DNA from: Novilysobacter selenitireducens
GTDB lineage: Bacteria; Pseudomonadota; Gammaproteobacteria; Xanthomonadales; Xanthomonadaceae
Assembly (NCBI RefSeq): GCF_020026895.1
Contig: NZ_JAINZW010000002.1
Location: 678,223 to 742,222 of the forward strand
Direction of reading: 5' to 3'
Length of the DNA: 64,000 nucleotides
The translations under genes were made by a program, and so were the position numbers. Positions 27,663 to 35,751 of this stretch are shown here, one piece after another. Under the pieces are notes generated by a model. That model was not told the origin of the DNA, searched no databases, and saw nothing but the letters and a program-made list of their open reading frames with translations. The stretch's first letter is position 1; every line of letters begins with the position of its first letter.

Positions 27663-28141
27663 GCGAGCGCCGCCTCGATGTCGCCCGCCAGCGACGCCGG
27701 GGTTTCGGTAGGCGCATAGCGCTTGATCACGTGGCCGTCGCGGCCGACCAGGAACTTGGTGAAGTTCCACTTGATCGCGTCGATCCCCAGGAACCCGCCC
27801 TTCTCGTCCTTCAGCCAGGTCCACAGCGGATGGGCGTCGCTGCCGTTGACATCGACCTTGGAGAACATCGGGAACGTCACGTCATAACGCAGCGAGCAGA
27901 AATCCTTGATCTCCGCCTCGTCGCCCGGCTCCTGGTGGCCGAACTGGTCACAAGGAAAACCCAGCACCACCAGGCCGCGCGATCCGTACTCGCGGGCGAG
28001 CTTTTCCAGCCCCGCGTACTGGGGCGTGAACCCGCACTGGGACGCGACATTGACGATGAGCAGGACCTTGCCGCGGAACTGGTCCAGCGGGCGTGTCGAG
28101 CCGTCGATGTCGGTGGCGGTGAAGTCGTAGGCGGTGGGCAT
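27659..28141 (-). CDS. Glutathione peroxidase family protein (thiol peroxidase)
   Basis: This 160-residue protein has the family's catalytic VASQCGFTPQY with Cys in place of selenocysteine, 'VLGFPCDQFGHQEPG' holding a second Cys and the Gln, and WNFTKFLVGRDG with the Trp-Asn pair. Cys-type bacterial enzymes reduce organic hydroperoxides, often with thioredoxin. There is no signal peptide, so it acts in the cytoplasm. The REP cluster lies just upstream, so the promoter must be within or beyond it. Confidence 0.93.
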   Translation of the reverse strand: MPTAYDFTATDIDGSTRPLDQFRGKVLLIVNVASQCGFTPQYAGLEKLAREYGSRGLVVLGFPCDQFGHQEPGDEAEIKDFCSLRYDVTFPMFSKVDVNGSDAHPLWTWLKDEKGGFLGIDAIKWNFTKFLVGRDGHVIKRYAPTETPASLAGDIEAALA

Positions 28142-28170
28142 GGTGGAACCTCCGTGTCGTGTTTCAACAG

Positions 28171-28310
28171 TGTAGGAGCGGCTTCAGCGGCGAAGAAGGT
28201 GGAAGCCGGCGCAGGAGCGACGTGGGCCGCGATCATTCCGGCGCCGAGACCCCGCTCGCGACCTGCGTCGCTCCTGCAGCGAAGGTTCGCGGCTGAAGCC
28301 GCTCCTACAA
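28171..28310. repeat. REP element cluster
   Basis: A left arm 'TGTAGGAGCGGCTTCAGCGG' and right arm 'GCGGCTGAAGCCGCTCCTAC' enclose a second-type pair (GGAGCGACGTGGGCCGCGAT and CTGCGTCGCTCCTGC). The order and outward symmetry are the same as in the 18.2-kb and 37.8-kb clusters. It lies between the start of gpx and the end of the amidohydrolase gene. Confidence 0.85.
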
Positions 28311-28315
28311 AGCCC

Positions 28316-30367
28316 CTACCGCGCCTGCAGCTTCACCGGCTCGGCGAACGGCTTGATGCCCAGCGCCTGGTGGATCTCGCTGGGGTAGTACACCGTGTCG
28401 CCCTTCAAGACCATCGCCACCTGTCGGATGGCCGCGATGTCGGCCGTCGGGTCGCCGTCGACCAGGATCAGGTCGGCCCGCTTGCCCGGCGCAATGGTGC
28501 CGCGGTCCTCCAGTACGCCGGCGACCTTGGCCGCGTTCCACGTGGCCGTCTGCAGCGACTCGCCCGGGGTGAGGCCGGCCTGCACGTAAAGCTCCAGCTC
28601 GCGCTGCAGGGTGAAGCCCGGCATTTCGTCGGTGCCGGCCACGATCGGGATGCCGGCCTCGTGCATCAGCCCGACGAACGCCACCAGCTTCTCGTAGCTC
28701 TTCTCGTACGTTGCCGCCGTCGCGTCGTCCGGGATCTTCATCTGCGCCACGCGCAGGTTGCGCTGCAGGTCCGGCGGCAGGTGGTCGGCGACTGCCGCGA
28801 ACGCCTGCGACATGTCGCCCGCGCGGTGGCGGATGAAGTCGAACGTGGCCAGCGTCGGGTCGACCACCACCTCCTCGCGCGCCAGCTGGTCGATGAAATC
28901 CCGCACTGGCTGGCTGTCGAAATCGAGGCCCGCGGTCTTGTCGGCCACCAGGTAGAACCGCGTCAGCGTGCGGGTGTCGGTGGTGTCGTCGACGAAGAAG
29001 TTCAGCAGCAGCTGGTTGATGTGCTGGATTTCGTCATAGCCCTGCTCGACGACCTCGCTGGCCCGCATGAACGCCGGCACGTGGCCGCTGACGCGCAACC
29101 CCTTTTCATGGGCGTAGGCGGCCGTGTCGCGCAACAGGTCCTTCGGGAACGAGTTGTAGATCTTGACCTGCGGGTAGCCGTTCGCGGCATACCAGTCCAC
29201 GGCCTCCTTCGCCTCGTCCAGCGTCTTGACGACGAAGCCATTGCGCGCGGAAAACTCGCTCTCGCCCTCGATGAAACCGGCCGCCACGACGCGCGGCGAC
29301 ATGAGCGTGCCTGCCTTTTCGTCGGCGATCAGCTGCTGCAGCGTGGCGTTGTCGTTGCCCATGTCGCGCACGGTGGTGACGCCCGCGGCCAGGTGCAGCC
29401 CGCCGCCCCATCGGTCGATGTGTGCGTGGCTGTCGAACAGGCCCGGCAGCAGCGTGCGGCCCGCGGCGTCGATGACCTGATCGGCCACCGCCTGCTCGCT
29501 GCCGCCGCCGGCCATCGACACGATCCGCCCGTCGCGCACCAGCACGTCGCTGGCCGGACCGACCGTGCCGGCCTCGCTGTCGAACACGCGCGCGTTGCGG
29601 ATCAGCGTAGTGCCCTTGATGCGATGCCCCAGCCGCTGCTGCAACGCGACCAGTGCTTCGGCTTCCGCCGCCTTCTGGCGGGTCTCCAGTGCAGCCGCAT
29701 CGGCCTCGTAGCCCTCTTCGACCAGTTGCAGGAAACCGGGGTAGATGAAGGCGAACAGCCGGGGCGACGCGCCGGTGGTCGTCCAAGCGAACGTCGGGGT
29801 CAGCCCGACGCCTGTCAGTACGACCAGCTGCACGTCGCGGGCGCGCCCGCCCTCGCCCACGCGCGCGTCGGCCACCTTGCGCATGGTCAGCGTGCCGCCG
29901 GGGATCAGCGGCAGCCGCCCGTCCTCGCGAGCGGCCAGCGCAGATATCGCGACGGCGAACGCCTGCGGCGTGCCGCCCAGTGGCGTGTACATCGCGGTGC
30001 CGTCCAGCTCCGCCTGGCCTTCGTCGGAGGTCGACTTCCAGCGTGCGGTATTGCCGTCGCGGCTGAACGACTCGGCGACCGGCGCGCCGAAGGTCGATTC
30101 GCCCTCGACCTGGTAGGTGAGGAAGGTGCCGTCCTCGGCCAGCGTGTAGCGCTCGCTCAGCTCAGGGCCGCGACCGTTGTCCTTGAAGATGAACTCCACC
30201 CGGGTTTCGCCGTCGTCGCCCCGGGTGACGGTCTGGTGGCCGGCCTGCTTGCCGCCGTCCACCAGCGCGACATAGCGCAGGGTTTCCTCGGCCAGCGCCG
30301 TGGTGGCCATCAGTCCCAGCACGATCCCGAACGCGACGCTCGACCACACCTGCTTTGACGGCTTCAT
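28316..30367 (-). CDS. Secreted amidohydrolase family protein
   Basis: This 683-residue protein has a signal peptide (residues 1-26), an N-terminal domain of about 230 residues of unknown fold, then an amidohydrolase barrel. Visible metal-site pieces are LFDSHAHIDRWGG, 'KIYNSF' (carbamylated Lys position), a His in VSGHVPAF, 'EIQHINQL' and IVAGTDEMPG with the final Asp. It resembles imidazolonepropionase-like periplasmic hydrolases and prolidases. The substrate is unknown. The upstream domain is unusual for the family. Confidence 0.85.
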   Translation of the reverse strand: MKPSKQVWSSVAFGIVLGLMATTALAEETLRYVALVDGGKQAGHQTVTRGDDGETRVEFIFKDNGRGPELSERYTLAEDGTFLTYQVEGESTFGAPVAESFSRDGNTARWKSTSDEGQAELDGTAMYTPLGGTPQAFAVAISALAAREDGRLPLIPGGTLTMRKVADARVGEGGRARDVQLVVLTGVGLTPTFAWTTTGASPRLFAFIYPGFLQLVEEGYEADAAALETRQKAAEAEALVALQQRLGHRIKGTTLIRNARVFDSEAGTVGPASDVLVRDGRIVSMAGGGSEQAVADQVIDAAGRTLLPGLFDSHAHIDRWGGGLHLAAGVTTVRDMGNDNATLQQLIADEKAGTLMSPRVVAAGFIEGESEFSARNGFVVKTLDEAKEAVDWYAANGYPQVKIYNSFPKDLLRDTAAYAHEKGLRVSGHVPAFMRASEVVEQGYDEIQHINQLLLNFFVDDTTDTRTLTRFYLVADKTAGLDFDSQPVRDFIDQLAREEVVVDPTLATFDFIRHRAGDMSQAFAAVADHLPPDLQRNLRVAQMKIPDDATAATYEKSYEKLVAFVGLMHEAGIPIVAGTDEMPGFTLQRELELYVQAGLTPGESLQTATWNAAKVAGVLEDRGTIAPGKRADLILVDGDPTADIAAIRQVAMVLKGDTVYYPSEIHQALGIKPFAEPVKLQAR

Positions 30368-30544
30368 GGCAGTCCCCTGGCGTTGGATGCGGGTGCAGGT
30401 GCACCCGGCGACCGCGCGAGTCTAGCGCCGGCCAATGACCGGAAACGCGTGCTGCAGCGCAACAAGCGCCATGTCTTTCGTCATGGGCTGGTTCAAGCGG
30501 CATCCGGTAGGCTTGGTGGTTCCCTACGACGAGGTTCCCGTCTT

Positions 30545-32776
30545 ATGAAGCATCCGCTTGCCCTGGCGCTGGCCGTGGCCATTGCCGCCACCGCCGCGCC
30601 CGCCTTCGCACAGACCGCCACCGCCGAGACGTCCGTGACCGCCGAAGCCAGCAACCCGTTCTTCGCCGAGAGCACCCTGCCGCTCAAGTACCCGCACTTC
30701 GACCAGATCAAGGACAGCCACTTCGCGCCGGCCTTCGATCGCGGCATGGCCGAGCACCTGGCCGAGGTCGAGGCGATCGCCAACAACCCGGAGCCGGCGA
30801 CCTTCGACAACACCATCCTGGCGCTGGAGCAGGCCGGCGACGTGCTCAACCGCACCGCCACCGTGTTCTTCTCGCTGCTGGGCGCCGACACCAACGACAC
30901 CCGCCAGAAGCTGCAGGCCGAGTACGCGCCGAAGCTGTCGGCCCACAGCGACGCCATCACGCTGAACCCGAAGCTGTTCGCGCGCATCCAGTCGCTGTAC
31001 GACCAGCGTGACTCGCTGGGCCTGGACGCGCAGGGCGTGCGCCTGGTCGAGCGTTACCACACCGACTTCGTCCGCGCCGGCGCCAAGCTCGACGAGACGC
31101 AGAAGGCGCGCCTGCGCGAGATCAACGGCGAGCTGGCCAAGCTGGGCACCCAGTTCAGCCAGAACGTGCTGAAGGAAGTGAACGCCTCGGCGATCACCGT
31201 CGACACGCTCGAAGAGCTCGACGGCCTGTCCGATGGCGCGATCACCGCCGCGCAGGAAGCCGCCAAGTCGCGTGGCCTGGATGGCAAGTACGTCATCACC
31301 CTGCAGAACACCACCGGCCAGCCGCCCAACACCTACCTGACCAACCGCGCCCTGCGCCAGAAGCTGCACGAGGCGTCCGTCGCCCGCGGCAGCCGCGGCA
31401 ACGAGTTCGACAACACCGGCATCGTCTCGCAGGTGCTGAAGCTGCGCGCCGAGCGCTCGAAGATGCTGGGCTACGACACGCACGCCGAGTACGTGCTGGC
31501 CGACGAGACCGCCAAGAACCCGGAAGCCGTCAACGCGATGCTGCAGCGCCTGGCCCCGGCCGCGGTCGCCAACGCACGCCGCGAGGGCGCCCTGCTGCAG
31601 GCCATGATCGACAAGGAGCAGGCCGCCAAGGGCGAGCCGAGCTTCGAACTGCAGCCCTGGGACTGGGCGTACTACGCCGAGAAGGTCCGCCAGGACCAGT
31701 ACGCGTTCGACGAGTCCGAGCTCAAGCCCTACTTCGAGATGATGAACGTGCTGGAGAACGGCGTGTTCCACGCCGCCAACCAGCTGTACGGCATCAGCTT
31801 CAAGCAGCGCACCGACCTGCCCAAGTACCACCCGGACACCTGGACCTACGACGTGTTCGACAAGGACGGCAGCCAGCTGGCGATCTTCATCTTCGACCCG
31901 TACGCGCGCGACTCCAAGCGCGGCGGCGCGTGGATGAACTCCTACGTCTCGCAGTCCGAGCTGGAAGGCACCAAGCCGGTCGTGGCCAACCACCAGAACA
32001 TCCCCAAGCCGTCGGAGGGTGAGCCCACCCTGCTGACCTGGGACGAGGTGACCACGATGTTCCACGAGTTCGGCCATGCGTTGCACGGCATGTTCTCGGA
32101 CGTGAAGTACCCGATGTTCTCCGGCACCAGCGTGCCGCGCGACTTCGTGGAGTTCCCGTCGCAGGTCAACGAGATGTGGGCCGACTGGCCGAGCGTGCTG
32201 GCCAACTACGCCAAGCACCATGAGACCGGCGAGCCGATGCCCCAGGAGCTGCTGGACAAGGTCGTGGCCGCTGCCAAGTTCAACCAGGGCTTCGCCACCA
32301 CCGAGTACCTGGGTGCGGCGATGATCGACCAGGAGTACCACCAGCTCACCGCCGACCAGCTGCCCGACGCCGACGAAGTCATGGACTTCGAGGCCGCCTC
32401 GCTCAAGAAGGTCGGTCTGGACTACGCACCGGTGCCGCCGCGCTACCGCACGCCGTACTTCAGCCACATCATGGGCGGCTACTCGGCCGGCTACTACGCC
32501 TACATCTGGTCGGAGGTGCTGGACGCCAACACCGTCGCCTGGATCGAGGAGAACGGTGGCCTGACCACCGCCAACGGTGACCGCTTCCGCAACGCGCTGC
32601 TGTCGCAGGGCGGCAGCAAGGACGCGCTGCAGCTGTTCAGCGACTTCACCGGTGGCGGCCAGCCGCGCATCGAGCCGCTGCTGGAGCGTCGTGGCCTGGC
32701 CACGCCGGTCGTGGACGACGGTGCCGCGCCGAATGCCGAGGCCGTTACCCCGGCCGCGCCGGGGGCGACCAACTGA
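30545..32776 (+). CDS. dcp: Periplasmic M3 peptidase (dipeptidyl carboxypeptidase-like)
   Basis: This 743-residue zinc peptidase has a cleavable signal peptide (residues 1-23), unlike the cytoplasmic oligopeptidase A. The catalytic MFHEFGHALHGMFSD places His 507, Glu 508 and His 511, with a third ligand Glu in the downstream 'DFVEFPSQVNEMWA'. The C-terminal 'YFSHIMGGYSAGYYAYIWSE' is typical of the Dcp branch, which removes C-terminal dipeptides. It is followed by a strong terminator and forms its own unit. Confidence 0.93.
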   Translation: MKHPLALALAVAIAATAAPAFAQTATAETSVTAEASNPFFAESTLPLKYPHFDQIKDSHFAPAFDRGMAEHLAEVEAIANNPEPATFDNTILALEQAGDVLNRTATVFFSLLGADTNDTRQKLQAEYAPKLSAHSDAITLNPKLFARIQSLYDQRDSLGLDAQGVRLVERYHTDFVRAGAKLDETQKARLREINGELAKLGTQFSQNVLKEVNASAITVDTLEELDGLSDGAITAAQEAAKSRGLDGKYVITLQNTTGQPPNTYLTNRALRQKLHEASVARGSRGNEFDNTGIVSQVLKLRAERSKMLGYDTHAEYVLADETAKNPEAVNAMLQRLAPAAVANARREGALLQAMIDKEQAAKGEPSFELQPWDWAYYAEKVRQDQYAFDESELKPYFEMMNVLENGVFHAANQLYGISFKQRTDLPKYHPDTWTYDVFDKDGSQLAIFIFDPYARDSKRGGAWMNSYVSQSELEGTKPVVANHQNIPKPSEGEPTLLTWDEVTTMFHEFGHALHGMFSDVKYPMFSGTSVPRDFVEFPSQVNEMWADWPSVLANYAKHHETGEPMPQELLDKVVAAAKFNQGFATTEYLGAAMIDQEYHQLTADQLPDADEVMDFEAASLKKVGLDYAPVPPRYRTPYFSHIMGGYSAGYYAYIWSEVLDANTVAWIEENGGLTTANGDRFRNALLSQGGSKDALQLFSDFTGGGQPRIEPLLERRGLATPVVDDGAAPNAEAVTPAAPGATN

Positions 32777-32818
32777 CGCCACGCGTCAACGACCCGCAAC
32801 ACGCAACGATGTAGCCGA

Positions 32819-32853
32819 CGCCGCCCGGTTCCGACCGGGCGGCGTTTTTTTTT
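32819..32853 (+). terminator. Rho-independent terminator after dcp
   Basis: An 11-bp stem CGCCGCCCGGT / ACCGGGCGGCG with a TCCG loop is followed by nine T residues. It lies 43 nt past the dcp stop. Confidence 0.95.
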
Positions 32854-32961
32854 AGGGTCCCCGCCCTCCTGTCGCCGTGCACCCCTGAACGGTGAGCGGC
32901 TCACTTCCCAATCAGCTGCCGACCCGTATAGTCGCCGCCTTCCCAAGGGCGCGAGGGCGCG

Positions 32962-33942
32962 ATGCAGGCAGTGGTTCCGGTGATAGCAGGCCTCGTGGCC
33001 GCCGTTCTGGCAGGCATGGGCCTGTCGTTCTACCTGCAGAAAGTGCGCGTGCCCCGGCTCGAGACCGAGGGCGGCATTGCCGCGTTGGCCGCCATGCGCT
33101 GGCGCGAGTTCTCGCAGTTCGTCATCGAGGCGTTGCAGGCGCAGGGCTTCGAGGTCAGCCGCACCACGCCGCTGGCCGAGCGCGGCAAGCAGGCGGACCT
33201 GATGCTGCATCGCGACGGGCGCGACTGGCTGCTGAGCTGCAAGCAGGGCGCCAACTACCGCATCGGACGCAAGCAGGTCGACGAGCTGGCCGACGCGGTG
33301 CGCTTCGACAGCGCGGCCGGCGGCGTGCTGGCGACACTCGGCCGCATCGATGCGGAGGCGTACCGCAATCCGCGTGGCATCGAATTGATCGATGGCCCTA
33401 CCCTCTGGAGCCTGATCGACCCGCTGATCCCGCCCAGCCTGCACCAGGACCTGGCGGAGAAGGCGCGCGTGCAGGTGGCACGCGAACAACGCCTCGGGTG
33501 GGGCCTGGCGCTGGCCGTCGGCCTGGCGGTGGGAGTACTTACCGCGATGGTCATGCCGGCAGGAACGTCGCGGGCACCGACCAGCTCGACGTCCATCGCG
33601 CCGTCCAATTCGCCGTCGACCGCGCCTGCATCGACCGCGCCCGAGTCCCCCAGTGCCGCGACACCCGCCACCGACGCCGCCCCGGCACCTGCCGTGGACG
33701 AGGGAGCCCAGCGCCAGGCCGTGGCCGAGGGCGTCTCCACCGTGGCTGGCGTCGATCGCGCCGTCTGGTCCACGCCGTCCACGCTGGTGGTCTACCAGTC
33801 CGGCGAGGACATCGATGCGTACGTGCCCGGGATCTGCGCGGTACTCGAGCAGTACCCCGACCTGCGCGCATCGCGGTTGCAGTTGCAGCCGCCGCCCGGC
33901 AGCCGCAATTCGGTCCGTTTCCGGCAGTGCCGCGCGTTCTAG
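32962..33942 (+). CDS. Membrane-anchored Mrr-like restriction-endonuclease-fold protein
   Basis: This 326-residue protein has an N-terminal membrane helix (residues 5-24), then a Mrr-like nuclease-fold domain (residues about 45-150). Its core residues fit 'KQADLMLHRDGRDWLLSCKQ', that is D, then an S-C-K-Q strand in place of QxK. A second membrane helix lies near residue 180, followed by a long Ser/Ala/Pro/Thr linker and a C-terminal domain. Such membrane-tethered proteins are common in Xanthomonadales and their DNA activity is unproven. No methylase is nearby. Confidence 0.75.
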   Translation: MQAVVPVIAGLVAAVLAGMGLSFYLQKVRVPRLETEGGIAALAAMRWREFSQFVIEALQAQGFEVSRTTPLAERGKQADLMLHRDGRDWLLSCKQGANYRIGRKQVDELADAVRFDSAAGGVLATLGRIDAEAYRNPRGIELIDGPTLWSLIDPLIPPSLHQDLAEKARVQVAREQRLGWGLALAVGLAVGVLTAMVMPAGTSRAPTSSTSIAPSNSPSTAPASTAPESPSAATPATDAAPAPAVDEGAQRQAVAEGVSTVAGVDRAVWSTPSTLVVYQSGEDIDAYVPGICAVLEQYPDLRASRLQLQPPPGSRNSVRFRQCRAF

Positions 33943-34035
33943 CCTTCGGGTCCGCAGGCTCGGAGGCGGTTGATTCACTCGCGGGCGCGTGCTGTCATGC
34001 CGCCTCGCTCGCCAGGCGCCACCGCGGAGGCCGCC

Positions 34036-34293
34036 GTGACCGATCTCGAAGAACGTTTCCAGCAGGCATCGCGCGACGTGCAGGTGCTGCCCGAGCGACC
34101 GGACAACGACACCCTGCTCCGGCTGTACGCCTGCTACAAGCAGGCCACCGAGGGTGACGTCCACGGCGAGAAGCCGGGCTTCTTCGATTTCGTCGGTTCG
34201 GCCAAGTACGAAGCCTGGACGCGCATGAAGGGTGTTGACCAGGAAGAGGCCAAGCAGCGCTACATCGACCTGGTCGCGCAGCTCCGCCGCTGA
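34036..34293 (+). CDS. Acyl-CoA-binding protein
   Basis: This 85-residue four-helix protein has 'LLRLYACYKQATEGDVHGE' and 'FDFVGSAKYEAWTRMKG', which contain the Tyr and Lys residues that hold the acyl-CoA phosphate and adenine. The GTG at 34036 is chosen since GGAGG lies 5 nt ahead and the length then equals the family norm. It binds long-chain acyl-CoA in the cytoplasm. It precedes a TetR gene by 11 nt and is probably in the same transcript. Confidence 0.92.
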   Translation: MTDLEERFQQASRDVQVLPERPDNDTLLRLYACYKQATEGDVHGEKPGFFDFVGSAKYEAWTRMKGVDQEEAKQRYIDLVAQLRR

Positions 34294-34304
34294 GCCGTGC
34301 ATCG

Positions 34305-34934
34305 ATGGCCCGGCAGACGCGACAGCGCATCCTCGACTGCAGCCTGGCGATGTTCAACGCGCAGGGCGAGCCGCACGTCACCACCAACCACATCGCCGAC
34401 GAGCTGGAGATCAGCCCGGGCAACCTGTACTACCACTTCCGCAACAAGGACGACATCATCGAGCACCTGTTCGCGGACTTCGAGGCGCGGATGGATGCCG
34501 CGCTGTCCGCGCCGGAAGACCGCCTGCCCGGCCTGGAGGATGTCTGGCTCCAGTTGCACCGGGTGTTCGAGTGCATCTGGGACTACCGCTTCCTGCACCG
34601 GGACCTGGTCGAGATCCTCAGCCGCAACCGCACCCTGCGCCTGCGCTTCGCGCGCATCCTCAAGCGCGCCGACGGGCAGGCCCACGGGGTGCTGCATGGC
34701 CTGCTGCAGGCCGGCGTGATCCGCGCCTCGGCCAACGAGCTGGCCGCGACCGCCACCAACGTGCTGGTGGTCGCCACGTTCTGGCTCAATTACGCCGCCG
34801 CGCGCGGCGACCGCGACGAACACGCCGCCATTCGTGATGGCATCGTCCAGGTAATGATGCTGGTCGCCCCGTTCCTGCGTGACGCCGAACGCCTGCACCT
34901 GCATACCCTGACCGGCGCCTACCGCCAGGCCTGA
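34305..34934 (+). CDS. TetR family transcriptional regulator
   Basis: This 209-residue protein has the TetR N-terminal helix-turn-helix ('VTTNHIADELEISPGNLYYH' followed by FRNKDDIIEHLF) at about residues 24-55 and a helical ligand-binding domain. Its adjacency to the acyl-CoA-binding protein gene suggests control by a fatty-acid-derived effector, which is an inference. The operator was not identified. Confidence 0.92.
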   Translation: MARQTRQRILDCSLAMFNAQGEPHVTTNHIADELEISPGNLYYHFRNKDDIIEHLFADFEARMDAALSAPEDRLPGLEDVWLQLHRVFECIWDYRFLHRDLVEILSRNRTLRLRFARILKRADGQAHGVLHGLLQAGVIRASANELAATATNVLVVATFWLNYAAARGDRDEHAAIRDGIVQVMMLVAPFLRDAERLHLHTLTGAYRQA

Positions 34935-35006
34935 TGCCGGAAGGCAGGCATCGCCCCCACCTTGCCCTCCGGGGGGCGGCGCGCGCATTCTTCGTCACGC
35001 ACTGCC

Positions 35007-35747
35007 ATGAGCACGCAGCCGCCTGGACGTTCCCCGGAGGGAGGGGCTTCTCCCCTCGTGCTTGTCGTCGACGACGACGACGGGATCGCCGGCGTTGTGT
35101 CCCGATTCCTCCGGGACCACGGGCTGCGCACCGCCCACGCGCGCGACGCGCGCGCCACGCGGGACAGCCTGGAGCGCATGTCCCCCGACCTCGTGCTGCT
35201 GGACCTGGGCCTGCCCGACGAAGACGGCCTCGGCCTGCTGCACCACCTGGAGCAACGCGGCGGCCCACCGGCGATCGTGGTCAGCGGCCGGGGCGCGGCC
35301 AGCGAACGCGTGATCGGCCTGGAGCTTGGCGCGCACGACTACATCGCCAAGCCCTTCGACCTGCACGAACTGCTGGCCCGCGTGCGCGGGGTGCTGCGAC
35401 GGCATGCGCCCGCCACCGCAGCGCAGGCCAGGCGGCTGGAGTTCGACGGATTCACCCTAGACCTGCCCGCACGCACCCTCAGGCGCGACGATGGCGAGCC
35501 CGTGGCGCTGACCTCGGGGGAGTTCACCCTGCTGCGCACGCTGCTGGAGCACGCCCACGAAGTACTCAGCCGCGATGCCCTGATGTCGGCACTGCACGGC
35601 CGCAACGCGGGGCCGTTCGACCGCTCCATCGATGTCGGCGTCGGCCGGCTGCGGCGCAAACTCGAAGCCGCGGGCGCCGCGCCGGGCCTCGTGCAGGGCG
35701 TGCGGGGCGTCGGCTACGTGCTGACCGCCGACGTGTTGCGGCGCTGA
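35007..35747 (+). CDS. OmpR family response regulator
   Basis: This 246-residue protein has an N-terminal extension of about 20 residues, a receiver domain with LVVDDDDG, phospho-acceptor Asp 66 in LLDLGLPDEDG and the conserved Lys in YIAKPFD. A winged-helix DNA-binding domain follows ('SGEFTLLRTLLEHAHEVLSR', then VRGVGYVLTADVL). The start at 35007 is used because longer in-frame starts extend into GC-rich leader. It is 4 nt upstream of a hybrid histidine kinase and likely its partner or competitor. Confidence 0.93.
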   Translation: MSTQPPGRSPEGGASPLVLVVDDDDGIAGVVSRFLRDHGLRTAHARDARATRDSLERMSPDLVLLDLGLPDEDGLGLLHHLEQRGGPPAIVVSGRGAASERVIGLELGAHDYIAKPFDLHELLARVRGVLRRHAPATAAQARRLEFDGFTLDLPARTLRRDDGEPVALTSGEFTLLRTLLEHAHEVLSRDALMSALHGRNAGPFDRSIDVGVGRLRRKLEAAGAAPGLVQGVRGVGYVLTADVLRR

Positions 35748-35751
35748 GGCG

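Noticed and set aside
33970..34035. Longer N-terminus for the acyl-CoA-binding protein
   Set aside because: It lacks family similarity, and the GTG at 34036 has a proper ribosome site.
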